A DNA stretch of 21,456 nt from an uncultured Collinsella sp. (lineage in GTDB: Bacteria; Actinomycetota; Coriobacteriia; Coriobacteriales; Coriobacteriaceae). The notes below the pieces were generated by a model, which was not told the DNA's origin, did not search any database, and was given only the letters and a program-made list of their open reading frames with translations. The translations under genes were made by a program, and so were the position numbers. The DNA lies in the NCBI GenBank assembly GCA_959020035.1, contig CAUEQX010000012.1, positions 1 to 21,456 of the forward strand. The letters run 5' to 3'. Of the stretch, positions 14,865 to 21,456 are shown in pieces (position 1 is the stretch's first letter; the number at the start of each line of letters is the position of its first letter).

Positions 14865-15838
14865 TGCGAAGTAATGCCAAGGTCCGGCAAAGTATCCTCC
14901 AGAGCTGCAAGAGCGGTGGGGTTCAGGTACTCCTCGTTCAAGCAGCTCTTGTCATATCGAAAACGTGTGTCTCGTGAGCATTCGATGAGTTCTGCAGTAA
15001 AGAACTTCTCCCAGCTAAAGAACTTTGAGCTTTCGATATGTTCAGCGGGGTTAAGCAGCATGTCCTTAATGTGTTTGCTGTTGAATAATCCCGACTTCAA
15101 CACGAGCCATTCAAACGATTCCGGTAGGAATAGCTTGATGTTCTTTCGGCGCAATAGAGCAGCTGCTTCCGCAATTTCTGGTCCAAAGGCGGCACCGTCG
15201 GCAATCACGAGGATGTCGTTTTCCGGTGCGTCCATAATGCAGTTGCAAATATTTGATTTGCCTCCCGCGCTGATGCATTTAATGCTGCTCTTTTTGCATA
15301 GCAAACTGAAGAATTCGTAGCCCGAATTTGTGTCCTCGACAATGACAAGCTCGGGCCTCTCGCCTCTAAAATCAGTATCACCGTAAATACGATATGTAGA
15401 GGTGTAGACACGAGAGTAAACGGGATACTTCGTTGTGGTTCGGTTGGTGTTCTTAAGACCGTAGATTTCATCAACGCTATAGGGCAGTTGGCGCAGTGAC
15501 TCTCTGGCGACAATTACGTAGTAGTTTGAGCTACGCTTTGCTTCATGGGCAAATTCTCTTGATCGAACAAAAGTATTGCCCTCATCAATAAAAACAATAC
15601 TGCTGGAAATCTCTTGGAGATCTCTACGCCAATATTTTCCAGATATTGTTTTACAGGGCACTTTGCAACTTACTGTTACGCCGCTTTGTGCCCCAAGCTC
15701 TTCGTGAGCTGCCACCATATCAAGCAGAGTTGTCTTGCCTGTAGCACTGTTACCTTGGATGATGGTCAGATTTCTATTGATGGTCAGTTTAAACTGAACC
15801 CGGTTATTTTGAATAATTACCTTGTATGATCCGCGCAT
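14861..15838 (-). CDS. ATPase with TOPRIM-like C-terminal region, partner of the DUF4869-like protein
   Basis: A 325-aa protein. The N-terminal half is a small P-loop ATPase: LTIIQGNSATGKTTLLDMV (24-42, Walker A 29-36) and SIVFIDEGN (80-88, Walker B). The second half has ELVIVEDTNSGYEFFSLL (163-180) and NDILVIADGAAFGPE (207-221), an order of acidic residues suggestive of a TOPRIM fold as in OLD-type proteins, though the second motif is DGA rather than DxD. The start is the ATG at 15838, whose A overlaps the upstream TGA (TGATG) with AGGGAG upstream; an in-frame ATG at 15859 has no good ribosome site. A sampled line inside the gene (15241-15300) is 40 % GC against 60 % in the adjacent glycosyltransferase. 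Role unknown; defence-like by architecture only. Confidence 0.7.
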   Translation of the reverse strand: MRGSYKVIIQNNRVQFKLTINRNLTIIQGNSATGKTTLLDMVAAHEELGAQSGVTVSCKVPCKTISGKYWRRDLQEISSSIVFIDEGNTFVRSREFAHEAKRSSNYYVIVARESLRQLPYSVDEIYGLKNTNRTTTKYPVYSRVYTSTYRIYGDTDFRGERPELVIVEDTNSGYEFFSLLCKKSSIKCISAGGKSNICNCIMDAPENDILVIADGAAFGPEIAEAAALLRRKNIKLFLPESFEWLVLKSGLFNSKHIKDMLLNPAEHIESSKFFSWEKFFTAELIECSRDTRFRYDKSCLNEEYLNPTALAALEDTLPDLGITSH

Positions 15839-16287
15839 CAGGAGTTCTCCCTTAGGCATTTTCCAGCTATGGGGACAAGGTCAAACATTGTGTGGACTAT
15901 ATCGCCCGTATTTGCAATGGTTACCGTGAATTTGCCGTTTCCAAAATCCATTATGTGGTAGAGATTGATTGTTAGATTCTTTTGCGCGGCGATCCTCAGA
16001 ATCCAGTAGGCGCAATTATCACCGCAATTTGAGGCGTTATATATATTCTGCGGCATAAAGTACATAAGCAGTAGCGTTTTGGTGCCGCTGGATAGTTTCT
16101 CGGGAGGAATGATGCCTAGAATCTTGGTATCGATTGCATTGGGGCCTACCACGGTGCCTTTGTCGATGGATTTTATGACCCTTTGGGCAAAGGAGTCTTG
16201 AAACCACTGGGGCGAATATACGTTATCGAAGTAAACGGACGTGTTGTAGATAACGTTTTCCATATCACCATAGTGAATTGTTAGCAC
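15838..16287 (-). CDS. DUF4869-like protein of unknown function
   Basis: 149 aa starting at GTG 16287: MLTIHYGDMENVIYNTSVYF, later IPPEKLSSGTKTLLLMY, NASNCGDNCAYWILRIA and INLYHIMDF. From memory this matches the DUF4869 family, small proteins usually found beside an ATPase gene; I cannot confirm with a search. The GTG is chosen because AAGGAG lies five bases upstream and the family starts with ML-I-YGD; an ATG at 16344 would add 19 residues with no supporting ribosome site. No signal peptide or membrane segment. Cys and His residues (the GDNC segment, YHIMDF) are candidates for a functional site. Its TGA overlaps the next ATG, so the two proteins are coupled and probably interact. Confidence 0.7.
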   Translation of the reverse strand: MLTIHYGDMENVIYNTSVYFDNVYSPQWFQDSFAQRVIKSIDKGTVVGPNAIDTKILGIIPPEKLSSGTKTLLLMYFMPQNIYNASNCGDNCAYWILRIAAQKNLTINLYHIMDFGNGKFTVTIANTGDIVHTMFDLVPIAGKCLRENS

Positions 16288-16329
16288 GTCAGCTCCTTCG
16301 GCTTGCTGATTGGGCATCGAGTGAGATTG

Positions 16330-16368
16330 ATTATATCGCAGCACATGAGGCGGGCGTTATCGGCCCGC
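16330..16368 (-). promoter_or_regulatory. Candidate promoter and dyad for the DUF4869/ATPase module
   Basis: A consensus TATAAT on the minus strand (16335-16330) lies about 43 bp before the GTG start. There is no recognisable -35. In its place is a GC-rich dyad, GCGGGC (16350-16355) and GCCCGC (16363-16368) with a 7-base loop, unlike the AT-rich surroundings. The dyad lacks a T-tract on either strand. It could be an operator that requires an activator or holds the promoter silent. Confidence 0.45.
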
Positions 16369-16611
16369 GGTAGATGTGATTGATGACCAAGGTTTGTATT
16401 TTGTTGCTTTATTATTCAGTTCACTCGTTTAATCAGTTCGCTCATGCGCTAAGTTTGCCTTAGAAGCTATTTAGCGTAACGGTTGAGGTGTGGCGACTCA
16501 TATTTAAATTGCAGTCACAAAGACACCTTTTATCGAGTTCCCGTTGAAATACTGAATTGATAGTTTAAAAATAACTTAAGAGAGCCTTAAATCTCGGAAA
16601 AAGGATGTCGT
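16369..16611. other. AT-rich divergent intergenic region
   Basis: The remainder of the 324-bp gap between the divergent DUF4869-like gene and the first cell-wall-binding gene. It is clearly more AT-rich than the flanks. I see CGCTAA...TTAGCG arms at about 16447-16476 and a weak promoter possibility (TTGCAG then TATCGA, 16-bp spacer, near 16510-16540). An AAGGA site lies just before the ATG at 16612. No credible gene or RNA was found. Confidence 0.4.
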
Positions 16612-17868
16612 ATGAAAAACCTTCGAGAAAGATGGCACGGACTAACAGTGCTGGGAGTTGTTGCATTTGCTGCTGCCTGCATGACGGTTGCCCCGGCGCC
16701 CTCATTTGCTGATATTGCTGGCGGTGGCGGAGGCGGTGGACCGATTACGGAATGGTGTTCCGACGGTCGTCCGAAGACTGGACTCGTTCGGTGCGAGGAC
16801 GGCAACCTTCGCTATTTCGATCCCGAAACTGGCGCCATGGTCACGAACCAGTGGCATAACGAATACGAAGCTGTCTGGTACTATTTTGGCGCTGACGGGA
16901 CCGCGGTGTCGGGCTGGCAGTCTATCGGTGGGGACAAGTATTACTTCTATCCCGAAAACCATGATATGGCATACGGCCGAGTTCAGATTGACGGCAAGAA
17001 CTACTTCCTGAACACCCCTGGTGCCAACGCCGATGGCCGCATGCAGCATAGTGGCTGGTTCTACGACTCCATCTACGGAAAGTGGTCCTATGCGACCTCC
17101 GACGGTGAGCTATTGACCGGTTGGCATAATCTCGGCGGGGCTTGGTACTATTTCAACGAATCTGGGGTCATGCTGACTGGCTGGATCAACGATTCGGGTA
17201 CCTGGTACTACACTAATGCCTCCGGTGCGATGGTCACTGGCTGGCTCAACATCGGCGGTACGTGGTTCTACCTCGACGGCTCGGGCGCCATGGTCGCTAA
17301 CAGCTGGCGCAGCCTCGGCGGCTCCTGGTACTGGTTCGGCGACTCCGGTGCAATGGCCACTGGCTGGTTCTTGGCAGGCGGCTCTTGGTACTATGCGAGC
17401 GGTTCGGGCGCCATGGCAACCGGCTGGCTCAGCAATGGCGGCACGTGGTATTGGCTCGGAGGTTCGGGCGCTATGGCCTCTAACTCTTGGGCTAACGTTG
17501 GTGGAGTTTGGTACTGGTTCGACGATTCCGGCGCGATGGCCACCGGCTGGCGTCAGGTCGGCGGCGCCTGGTACTACTTTAGCGGTTCCGGCGCTATGGC
17601 TCACGACGCCTGGGTCGGCGACTACTACCTCCAGTCTTCCGGTGCCATGGCTACGAATGCCTGGGTTGGCTCCTACTATGTCGGCGAGGACGGCAAGTGG
17701 ATTCCGGGCTACGGTTTAGTTTGGTATAAGAACGGTAGCGATGTTTACCATACGCATAAGTGCCGTATCGTTGGTAAGGACGCAAAGGGCTATTCGCAGA
17801 TCTCTATTCAGGAGGCCCAGAGGCGTGGCGCTTCACGAGAGTGCAAAAACTGCCAGCAAATTGGCTAG
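16612..17868 (+). CDS. Secreted cell-wall-binding repeat protein with a C-terminal Cys/His module
   Basis: 418 aa. A signal peptide (1-33, cleavage near APSFA|DIAG) is followed by a Gly run and about a dozen ~20-residue wall-binding repeats (pattern W-Y-Y...SGAM-x-TGW) from about residue 65 to 355. The repeats are of the choline/glucan-binding type that attach proteins non-covalently to wall polymers. The last 60 residues form a separate small module, VYHTHKCRIV...SQISIQEAQRRGASRECKNCQQ, with two His and three Cys in a pattern seen at the ends of secreted nucleases and surface proteins. No catalytic domain is evident, so it is a wall-associated binding protein rather than an obvious hydrolase. 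AAGGA precedes the ATG. A hairpin follows. Confidence 0.85.
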   Translation: MKNLRERWHGLTVLGVVAFAAACMTVAPAPSFADIAGGGGGGGPITEWCSDGRPKTGLVRCEDGNLRYFDPETGAMVTNQWHNEYEAVWYYFGADGTAVSGWQSIGGDKYYFYPENHDMAYGRVQIDGKNYFLNTPGANADGRMQHSGWFYDSIYGKWSYATSDGELLTGWHNLGGAWYYFNESGVMLTGWINDSGTWYYTNASGAMVTGWLNIGGTWFYLDGSGAMVANSWRSLGGSWYWFGDSGAMATGWFLAGGSWYYASGSGAMATGWLSNGGTWYWLGGSGAMASNSWANVGGVWYWFDDSGAMATGWRQVGGAWYYFSGSGAMAHDAWVGDYYLQSSGAMATNAWVGSYYVGEDGKWIPGYGLVWYKNGSDVYHTHKCRIVGKDAKGYSQISIQEAQRRGASRECKNCQQIG

Positions 17869-17894
17869 CACATTACTGAGCTAGTTTTGATTGA

Positions 17895-17922
17895 GGCCCC
17901 GTTGCCCTGAAGCGACGGGGCC
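17895..17922 (+). terminator. Hairpin without a T-tract between two wall-binding genes
   Basis: GGCCCCGTTGC (17895-17905) pairs with GCGACGGGGCC (17912-17922), an 11-bp stem with one G-T wobble and a 6-base loop. The downstream sequence is not T-rich, so it is at best an unusual terminator; it could also be a processing or attenuation structure. It ends 26 bp before the next ATG. Confidence 0.5.
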
Positions 17923-17948
17923 GCTGCGTGATTGGATACCGTGCTGTT

Positions 17949-20159
17949 ATGAAGAAATGGTCATTCGGAGTGCTGGCTTTTTCGGGCCTCATTTCTTTTG
18001 GGCTCCTTTTGGGTTCGCCCTCGATGTTATACGCCCTTGATTCGAATAACACTGACGAAGGTCCCGCATCTAACGTTGCTATTGCTTCTGTCGAGTCAGG
18101 CGTTGATGCTCAGCGCGAATCGACCTTCGCTGTCGAGCAGAACTCTCAGGTGGATAATGAGACCCCTTCCGAGGTTTCGAATCAAATTATTTGGCATCAG
18201 GGGTGGATATCACCCGAAGAAGGGGCTGGTTTTTGGCGTTGGGGCTTGTCCGACGGAACAATCGCTGTTTCTTCTTGGAGACATATAGACGGTAGCTGGA
18301 ACTGGTTCGACGACGAAGGTCGAATGGCTCAGGATGGGTTGGTTCAAGTCGGGGGTGCGACGTATGCCTTCTCCTCTTCGGGCGCAATGCGTGTCGGCTG
18401 GTACCTAGATTCTACGGGCTCCACTTCTGCTTGGCGTTATTTCTCCGGTTCTGGCGCCATGGTAAAAGGCTGGCTTTCAGACGGCAGCAACTGGTATTGG
18501 CTGGATGATGAGGGCAAGATGGTCCACGATGCGATGCTGCAGATTGGGGGAGCCACGTATGGATTCTCTTCTTCTGGTGCAATGCTTATCGGATGGCATC
18601 TTGATGCTTCTGTCTGGCATTATTTTTCCGGCTCTGGCGCTCTGGTAAAGGGCTGGCTCTCGGATGGGGGTCGTTGGTACTGGCTTGATCCTGCAGACGG
18701 TTCTATGGCCACCGGGCTGAATGAATGCAATGGCACCTCTTATATCTTTAACAGTTCAGGGGCCATGCTATCCTCCCAGTGGGCACTTATTGACAACAAC
18801 TGGTATTACGCTGACTCCAACGGCTTACTGCATGGAGGTTGGTTACTTCTAGGGAATTCTTGGTATTACCTGGATCCAGGAAGCCATATTATGCTCACGG
18901 GCTTTGTGCAAGTGGGCTCGTCCACCTATTTCCTTACGAGCTCAGGTGCCATGGCAACAGGCTGGGCACTTGCTGATGGTACTTGGTATTACGCCGCATC
19001 AAACGGAGCTATTCAACGAGGGCGATGGATAAAGTCCGGAAGCGCCTGGTATTACCTTGATGATGTATCCGGCGCAATGCGTACTGGTGAATTTGCGGTA
19101 GGAAGCAAGCGCTATTTTTCTTATGATTCCGGTGCAATGGCATCTTCGTGCTGGATCAACTTGAACGATGGTATGGCATGGGCGAATTCGTCTGGAGCAC
19201 TGAGCGAGCCGTTGCCTACTTCATCTGATGGATCTCCTGTAGTCGCTGATCGTACTGACTCGTCTTCATTGCCAGGTGTGATTCATATTGGAGATGCGGT
19301 TTTCTATGCGGATGCGAATGGTGTCGTTAACGTGGCGTCTGGTTGGATTATGTCGAAAGACGCTTCTGACGAAAGTGGCAATACTTGGTACTACGCATCT
19401 TCCAATGGTGTCCTTAAGTCTGGTTGGCAATATGTCAACGGTGCGTGGTATTGGATGGACCCTTCCACATTCAAGATGAAAACTGGATGGCTTAATGACG
19501 GCGGTACGTGGTACTGGCTCCAGCCTTCGGGTGCCATGTTTGCTAACGGGTGGCTGAAAATCGATGGCGTTGACTATTACTTCAATGCAAGTGGTGCATG
19601 GTTGAATACGTCTGGTTCTGTTTTGGGGGTCAATAGGTCCAGCTTGGTCAATTGGCTTATGAGCCACGAAAACGACGGCTATTACCGTGGAACACGCTAC
19701 GACACGCATCTCAGCCAGGAAACGTGCATGTACCCAAAGGGTGATCCGCGTTGGGACGGTTATACGGGCATGAATTGTGGTGGATTTGTATCGCATGCAT
19801 ATATGAAGGCGGGCGGGAATTTAGCTCCCATTGCCGCCGAGCAGAGCCATTCCCCTTGGAGTGGAGGTCCCGGAAGGGGCGGCTGCGTAAACGCTTATCG
19901 TTGGTACGGCTACGCTATCGATACGTGTGCGAACGTGACTTATTTCAACTCTATTGATGAGTTGTTACGTAGTGGTTTGGCTCGTAAGGGGGACATTGTG
20001 TTCTTCAATCCTTACAACCCATATGCGGACGATAGCCACATTGGCTTTTTCTGGGGCAATTCGCCGAGCGATAATTTGTTCTGGCATAGTGATGGTTATG
20101 GAAATCGCATCTCCGGTTTGACCGCTTTGGGCCCATCGAAAGTAATACTGATTCGTTAG
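17949..20159 (+). CDS. Secreted cell-wall-binding repeat protein with C-terminal NlpC/P60-like hydrolase domain
   Basis: 736 aa. A signal peptide (1-29, cleavage near SMLYA|LDS) and a Ser/Asn/Glu linker lead into about twenty wall-binding repeats (GWYL..., SGAMVKGW, WYYADSNG and the like) over about 80-570. A C-terminal catalytic domain (about 580-736) follows, with GMNCGGFVSHAY (nucleophile C610), DSHIGFFWG (H697) and WHSDGYG (H713). This is the Cys-His arrangement of NlpC/P60-type peptidoglycan peptidases, so it probably cuts wall peptides and may aid division or wall turnover. The ATG at 17949 gives a proper signal peptide but has no strong ribosome site; a GTG at 17928 would add seven residues. 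A terminator follows. Confidence 0.87.
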   Translation: MKKWSFGVLAFSGLISFGLLLGSPSMLYALDSNNTDEGPASNVAIASVESGVDAQRESTFAVEQNSQVDNETPSEVSNQIIWHQGWISPEEGAGFWRWGLSDGTIAVSSWRHIDGSWNWFDDEGRMAQDGLVQVGGATYAFSSSGAMRVGWYLDSTGSTSAWRYFSGSGAMVKGWLSDGSNWYWLDDEGKMVHDAMLQIGGATYGFSSSGAMLIGWHLDASVWHYFSGSGALVKGWLSDGGRWYWLDPADGSMATGLNECNGTSYIFNSSGAMLSSQWALIDNNWYYADSNGLLHGGWLLLGNSWYYLDPGSHIMLTGFVQVGSSTYFLTSSGAMATGWALADGTWYYAASNGAIQRGRWIKSGSAWYYLDDVSGAMRTGEFAVGSKRYFSYDSGAMASSCWINLNDGMAWANSSGALSEPLPTSSDGSPVVADRTDSSSLPGVIHIGDAVFYADANGVVNVASGWIMSKDASDESGNTWYYASSNGVLKSGWQYVNGAWYWMDPSTFKMKTGWLNDGGTWYWLQPSGAMFANGWLKIDGVDYYFNASGAWLNTSGSVLGVNRSSLVNWLMSHENDGYYRGTRYDTHLSQETCMYPKGDPRWDGYTGMNCGGFVSHAYMKAGGNLAPIAAEQSHSPWSGGPGRGGCVNAYRWYGYAIDTCANVTYFNSIDELLRSGLARKGDIVFFNPYNPYADDSHIGFFWGNSPSDNLFWHSDGYGNRISGLTALGPSKVILIR

Positions 20160-20170
20160 AATTCCGAGTT

Positions 20171-20201
20171 GTAGGGGACTCTCTGGGCCCCCTACCTTTT
20201 T
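20171..20201 (+). terminator. Rho-independent terminator after the NlpC/P60-like gene
   Basis: GTAGGGG (20171-20177) and CCCCTAC (20189-20195) form a 7-bp stem around an 11-base loop, followed by CTTTTT. It lies 11 bp after the stop and ends that transcript before the lysozyme gene. Confidence 0.8.
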
Positions 20202-20424
20202 GACATCTGGTTTGAAAGTTTATTTGAAGTCGGTATTCTTGGGGGCAAGAGGAGGGGGCAATGAGCCTGCGGGTTCAACCCTGCCGGTAAGTTCTTCTTT
20301 TCTTTGCAGCATTGCGCCCAACTATTTATTCTCCTAGATGGCATCTTGTCCTGTTAGATGTTCGGGAATCTTTCATAGCTATGCTGTAAGCTAGACGCAA
20401 TCAAGAGCGAATGACGAGGTTTAC
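20202..20424. other. Intergenic region before the GH25 lysozyme gene
   Basis: 222 bp with no supported gene. It holds a G-rich run (about 20239-20260), a short imperfect dyad GGGTTCAACCC within 20268-20290 followed by a pyrimidine-rich TTCTTCTTTTCTTT stretch, and TATGCT/TAAGCT hexamers near 20380-20392 that could be -10 elements. The dyad is too short to call a terminator or riboswitch. Confidence 0.3.
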
Positions 20425-21456
20425 ATGAACAAACATCTTAAGTTGTTTTCGGCATTGTTGGTGCTGATGCTCTTTGCGCCCGTTTCTATGTTTGTATGCC
20501 CTGCGGATGCAGAGGCTGCTCAGACTCTGGTTGAGAATTCTTGGCGTTATGAGGGTGGACAATTAGTTTCAGATGATGCTTCTTCCGAAGAAGACGGAAT
20601 AGCTTTATTGTCTATGGACGCTCTTCCCGATGGGGTTACAGCTCAGGGCATTGACGTCAGCGAGCACCAAGGGCGTATTGATTGGGACGCAGTTAAAGCT
20701 TCTGGCATCGATTTCGCTATTCTGCGCGTTGGGTTTGGCGCTCCGTCTTTCGGCGGTCGAGTTGACTATCAATTTAATCGAAATATTTCTGAGTGCGAGC
20801 GACTCGGAATTCCCTACGGCGTCTATGTCTATTCATATGCTTTTGATAATCAACAGGCAGCCGATGAGGCGTCCATGGTGATTGACTGCCTATCGGGGCA
20901 CAATCCTAGGCTACCGGTGTATTACGATCTTGAGGACAAGACAATTATTGCAGATGGTCGTCAATCCGGAATTGCATCTAGAGCTCAGACATTCTGTAAT
21001 AAGATTTCTAGTGCTGGATATAAGCCAGGCATTTATGCAAACCTAAATTGGTTTAACAATATATTGACCGACCCTGTATTTAAGAGCGGTTCTTGGGATC
21101 ATTGGATTGCTCAATACAACTCCCAATGTCACTATACCGCCAGTTACAGCTTTTGGCAGTATACAAGCCGCGGAAAAGTTTCTGGTATTAGCGGAAATGT
21201 TGATATGAATTACGCGTATGTTGATGTCTCTCTTTATTACTGGCAGTTAAAAGAGGGCACTTGGTATTACGCAACCTCTGACGGCAAAGCGTATACCGGA
21301 TGGTTGCGCCAGGGCGGAGCCTGGTATTGGCTCGACCCCGACGCGGGCGGTGTAATGGCCACCGGGCTCTACGAGTGCAACGGCTCCATGTACTGGTTCA
21401 ACGCCTCCGGCGCGATGGCGACCGGATGGGTCCTCGACGGCGGGACCTGGTACTAC
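20425..21456 (+). CDS. Secreted GH25 lysozyme with cell-wall-binding repeats (partial, 3' end outside window)
   Basis: At least 344 aa, still open at the window edge. A signal peptide (about 1-32, PADAEAA) is followed by a GH25 muramidase domain at 74-268, which cleaves the glycan strands of peptidoglycan. It carries GIDVSEHQGRIDW (75-87, D77), YYDLED (166-171, catalytic D168/E170 pair), GIYANLNWF (202-210), WQYTSRG and GNVDMN (258-262, D260). Wall-binding repeats begin at about 272 (YWQLKEGTWYYATSDG) and continue to the edge. The ATG at 20425 is preceded by GAGG at normal spacing. GC content rises sharply within the repeat part: 35 % at 21181-21240, 50 % at 21241-21300 and 67 % over 21301-21456. 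It is the third wall-binding gene in a row. Confidence 0.92.
   Translation, partial: MNKHLKLFSALLVLMLFAPVSMFVCPADAEAAQTLVENSWRYEGGQLVSDDASSEEDGIALLSMDALPDGVTAQGIDVSEHQGRIDWDAVKASGIDFAILRVGFGAPSFGGRVDYQFNRNISECERLGIPYGVYVYSYAFDNQQAADEASMVIDCLSGHNPRLPVYYDLEDKTIIADGRQSGIASRAQTFCNKISSAGYKPGIYANLNWFNNILTDPVFKSGSWDHWIAQYNSQCHYTASYSFWQYTSRGKVSGISGNVDMNYAYVDVSLYYWQLKEGTWYYATSDGKAYTGWLRQGGAWYWLDPDAGGVMATGLYECNGSMYWFNASGAMATGWVLDGGTWYY

Noticed and set aside
20268..20290. tRNA fragment or attachment site suggested by GGGTTCAACCC
   Set aside because: It resembles a T-arm only in the loop; the outer stem does not pair properly and no acceptor, D-arm or CCA lies nearby.
20202..20424. Riboswitch (c-di-GMP or c-di-AMP type) before the lysozyme gene
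   Set aside because: The conserved core strings of the GEMM and ydaO classes as I remember them are not present; only short imperfect dyads are.
1..21456. CRISPR array, IS element or prophage
   Set aside because: No regularly spaced direct repeats, transposase or integrase motifs, or phage structural genes were seen; the repeats at 16800-19600 and beyond 21240 are coding wall-binding repeats.

Overview
The window looks like the chromosome of a Coriobacteriia-type actinobacterium, most likely Collinsella or a close relative. That placement rests on overall gene style: GC-rich coding regions of about 60 %, a suf operon divergent from an Rrf2 regulator, long runs of GT2 glycosyltransferases, and secreted proteins built from GW/SGAM cell-wall-binding repeats. 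No rRNA, tRNA, IS element or CRISPR array was seen, so the genus is an inference.

Region by region. (1) 1-1396, minus strand: sufC then sufB (sufB is cut by the window edge), the core of the SUF Fe-S cluster assembly scaffold. (2) 1397-1618: a divergent regulatory region with a suf promoter, a direct repeat and an inverted repeat. (3) 1619-2753, plus strand: an Rrf2 regulator with three Fe-S-type cysteines, followed 9 bp later by a minimal nucleotidyltransferase/HEPN pair that carries the full MntA/HepT-type motif set. (4) 2881-4653: a secreted, sortase-anchored surface protein with a variant MPKTG signal. (5) 4857-6653: an AAA-ATPase-like/PD-(D/E)XK protein with degraded active sites. (6) 6678-14864: a surface-polysaccharide glycosyltransferase block. 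One GT2 gene is on the minus strand. On the plus strand there are four GT2 genes that read as a duplicated two-gene unit, then a two-domain GT2 gene broken by two in-frame TAG codons. (7) 14861-16287, minus strand: an AT-rich two-gene module of a DUF4869-like protein and an ATPase with TOPRIM-like features, translationally coupled. This is the best candidate for an undescribed system. (8) 16612-21456, plus strand: three consecutive secreted cell-wall-binding repeat proteins. One ends in a small Cys/His module, one in an NlpC/P60-like Cys/His hydrolase domain, and one has an N-terminal GH25 lysozyme domain and runs off the window.

Functionally, most of the window concerns the cell surface: polysaccharide synthesis, a wall-anchored protein and wall hydrolases. 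Two accessory modules, the nucleotidyltransferase/HEPN pair and the DUF4869/ATPase pair, sit between the surface genes. Promoter calls are made by eye from -10/-35 likeness and are weak unless stated otherwise.
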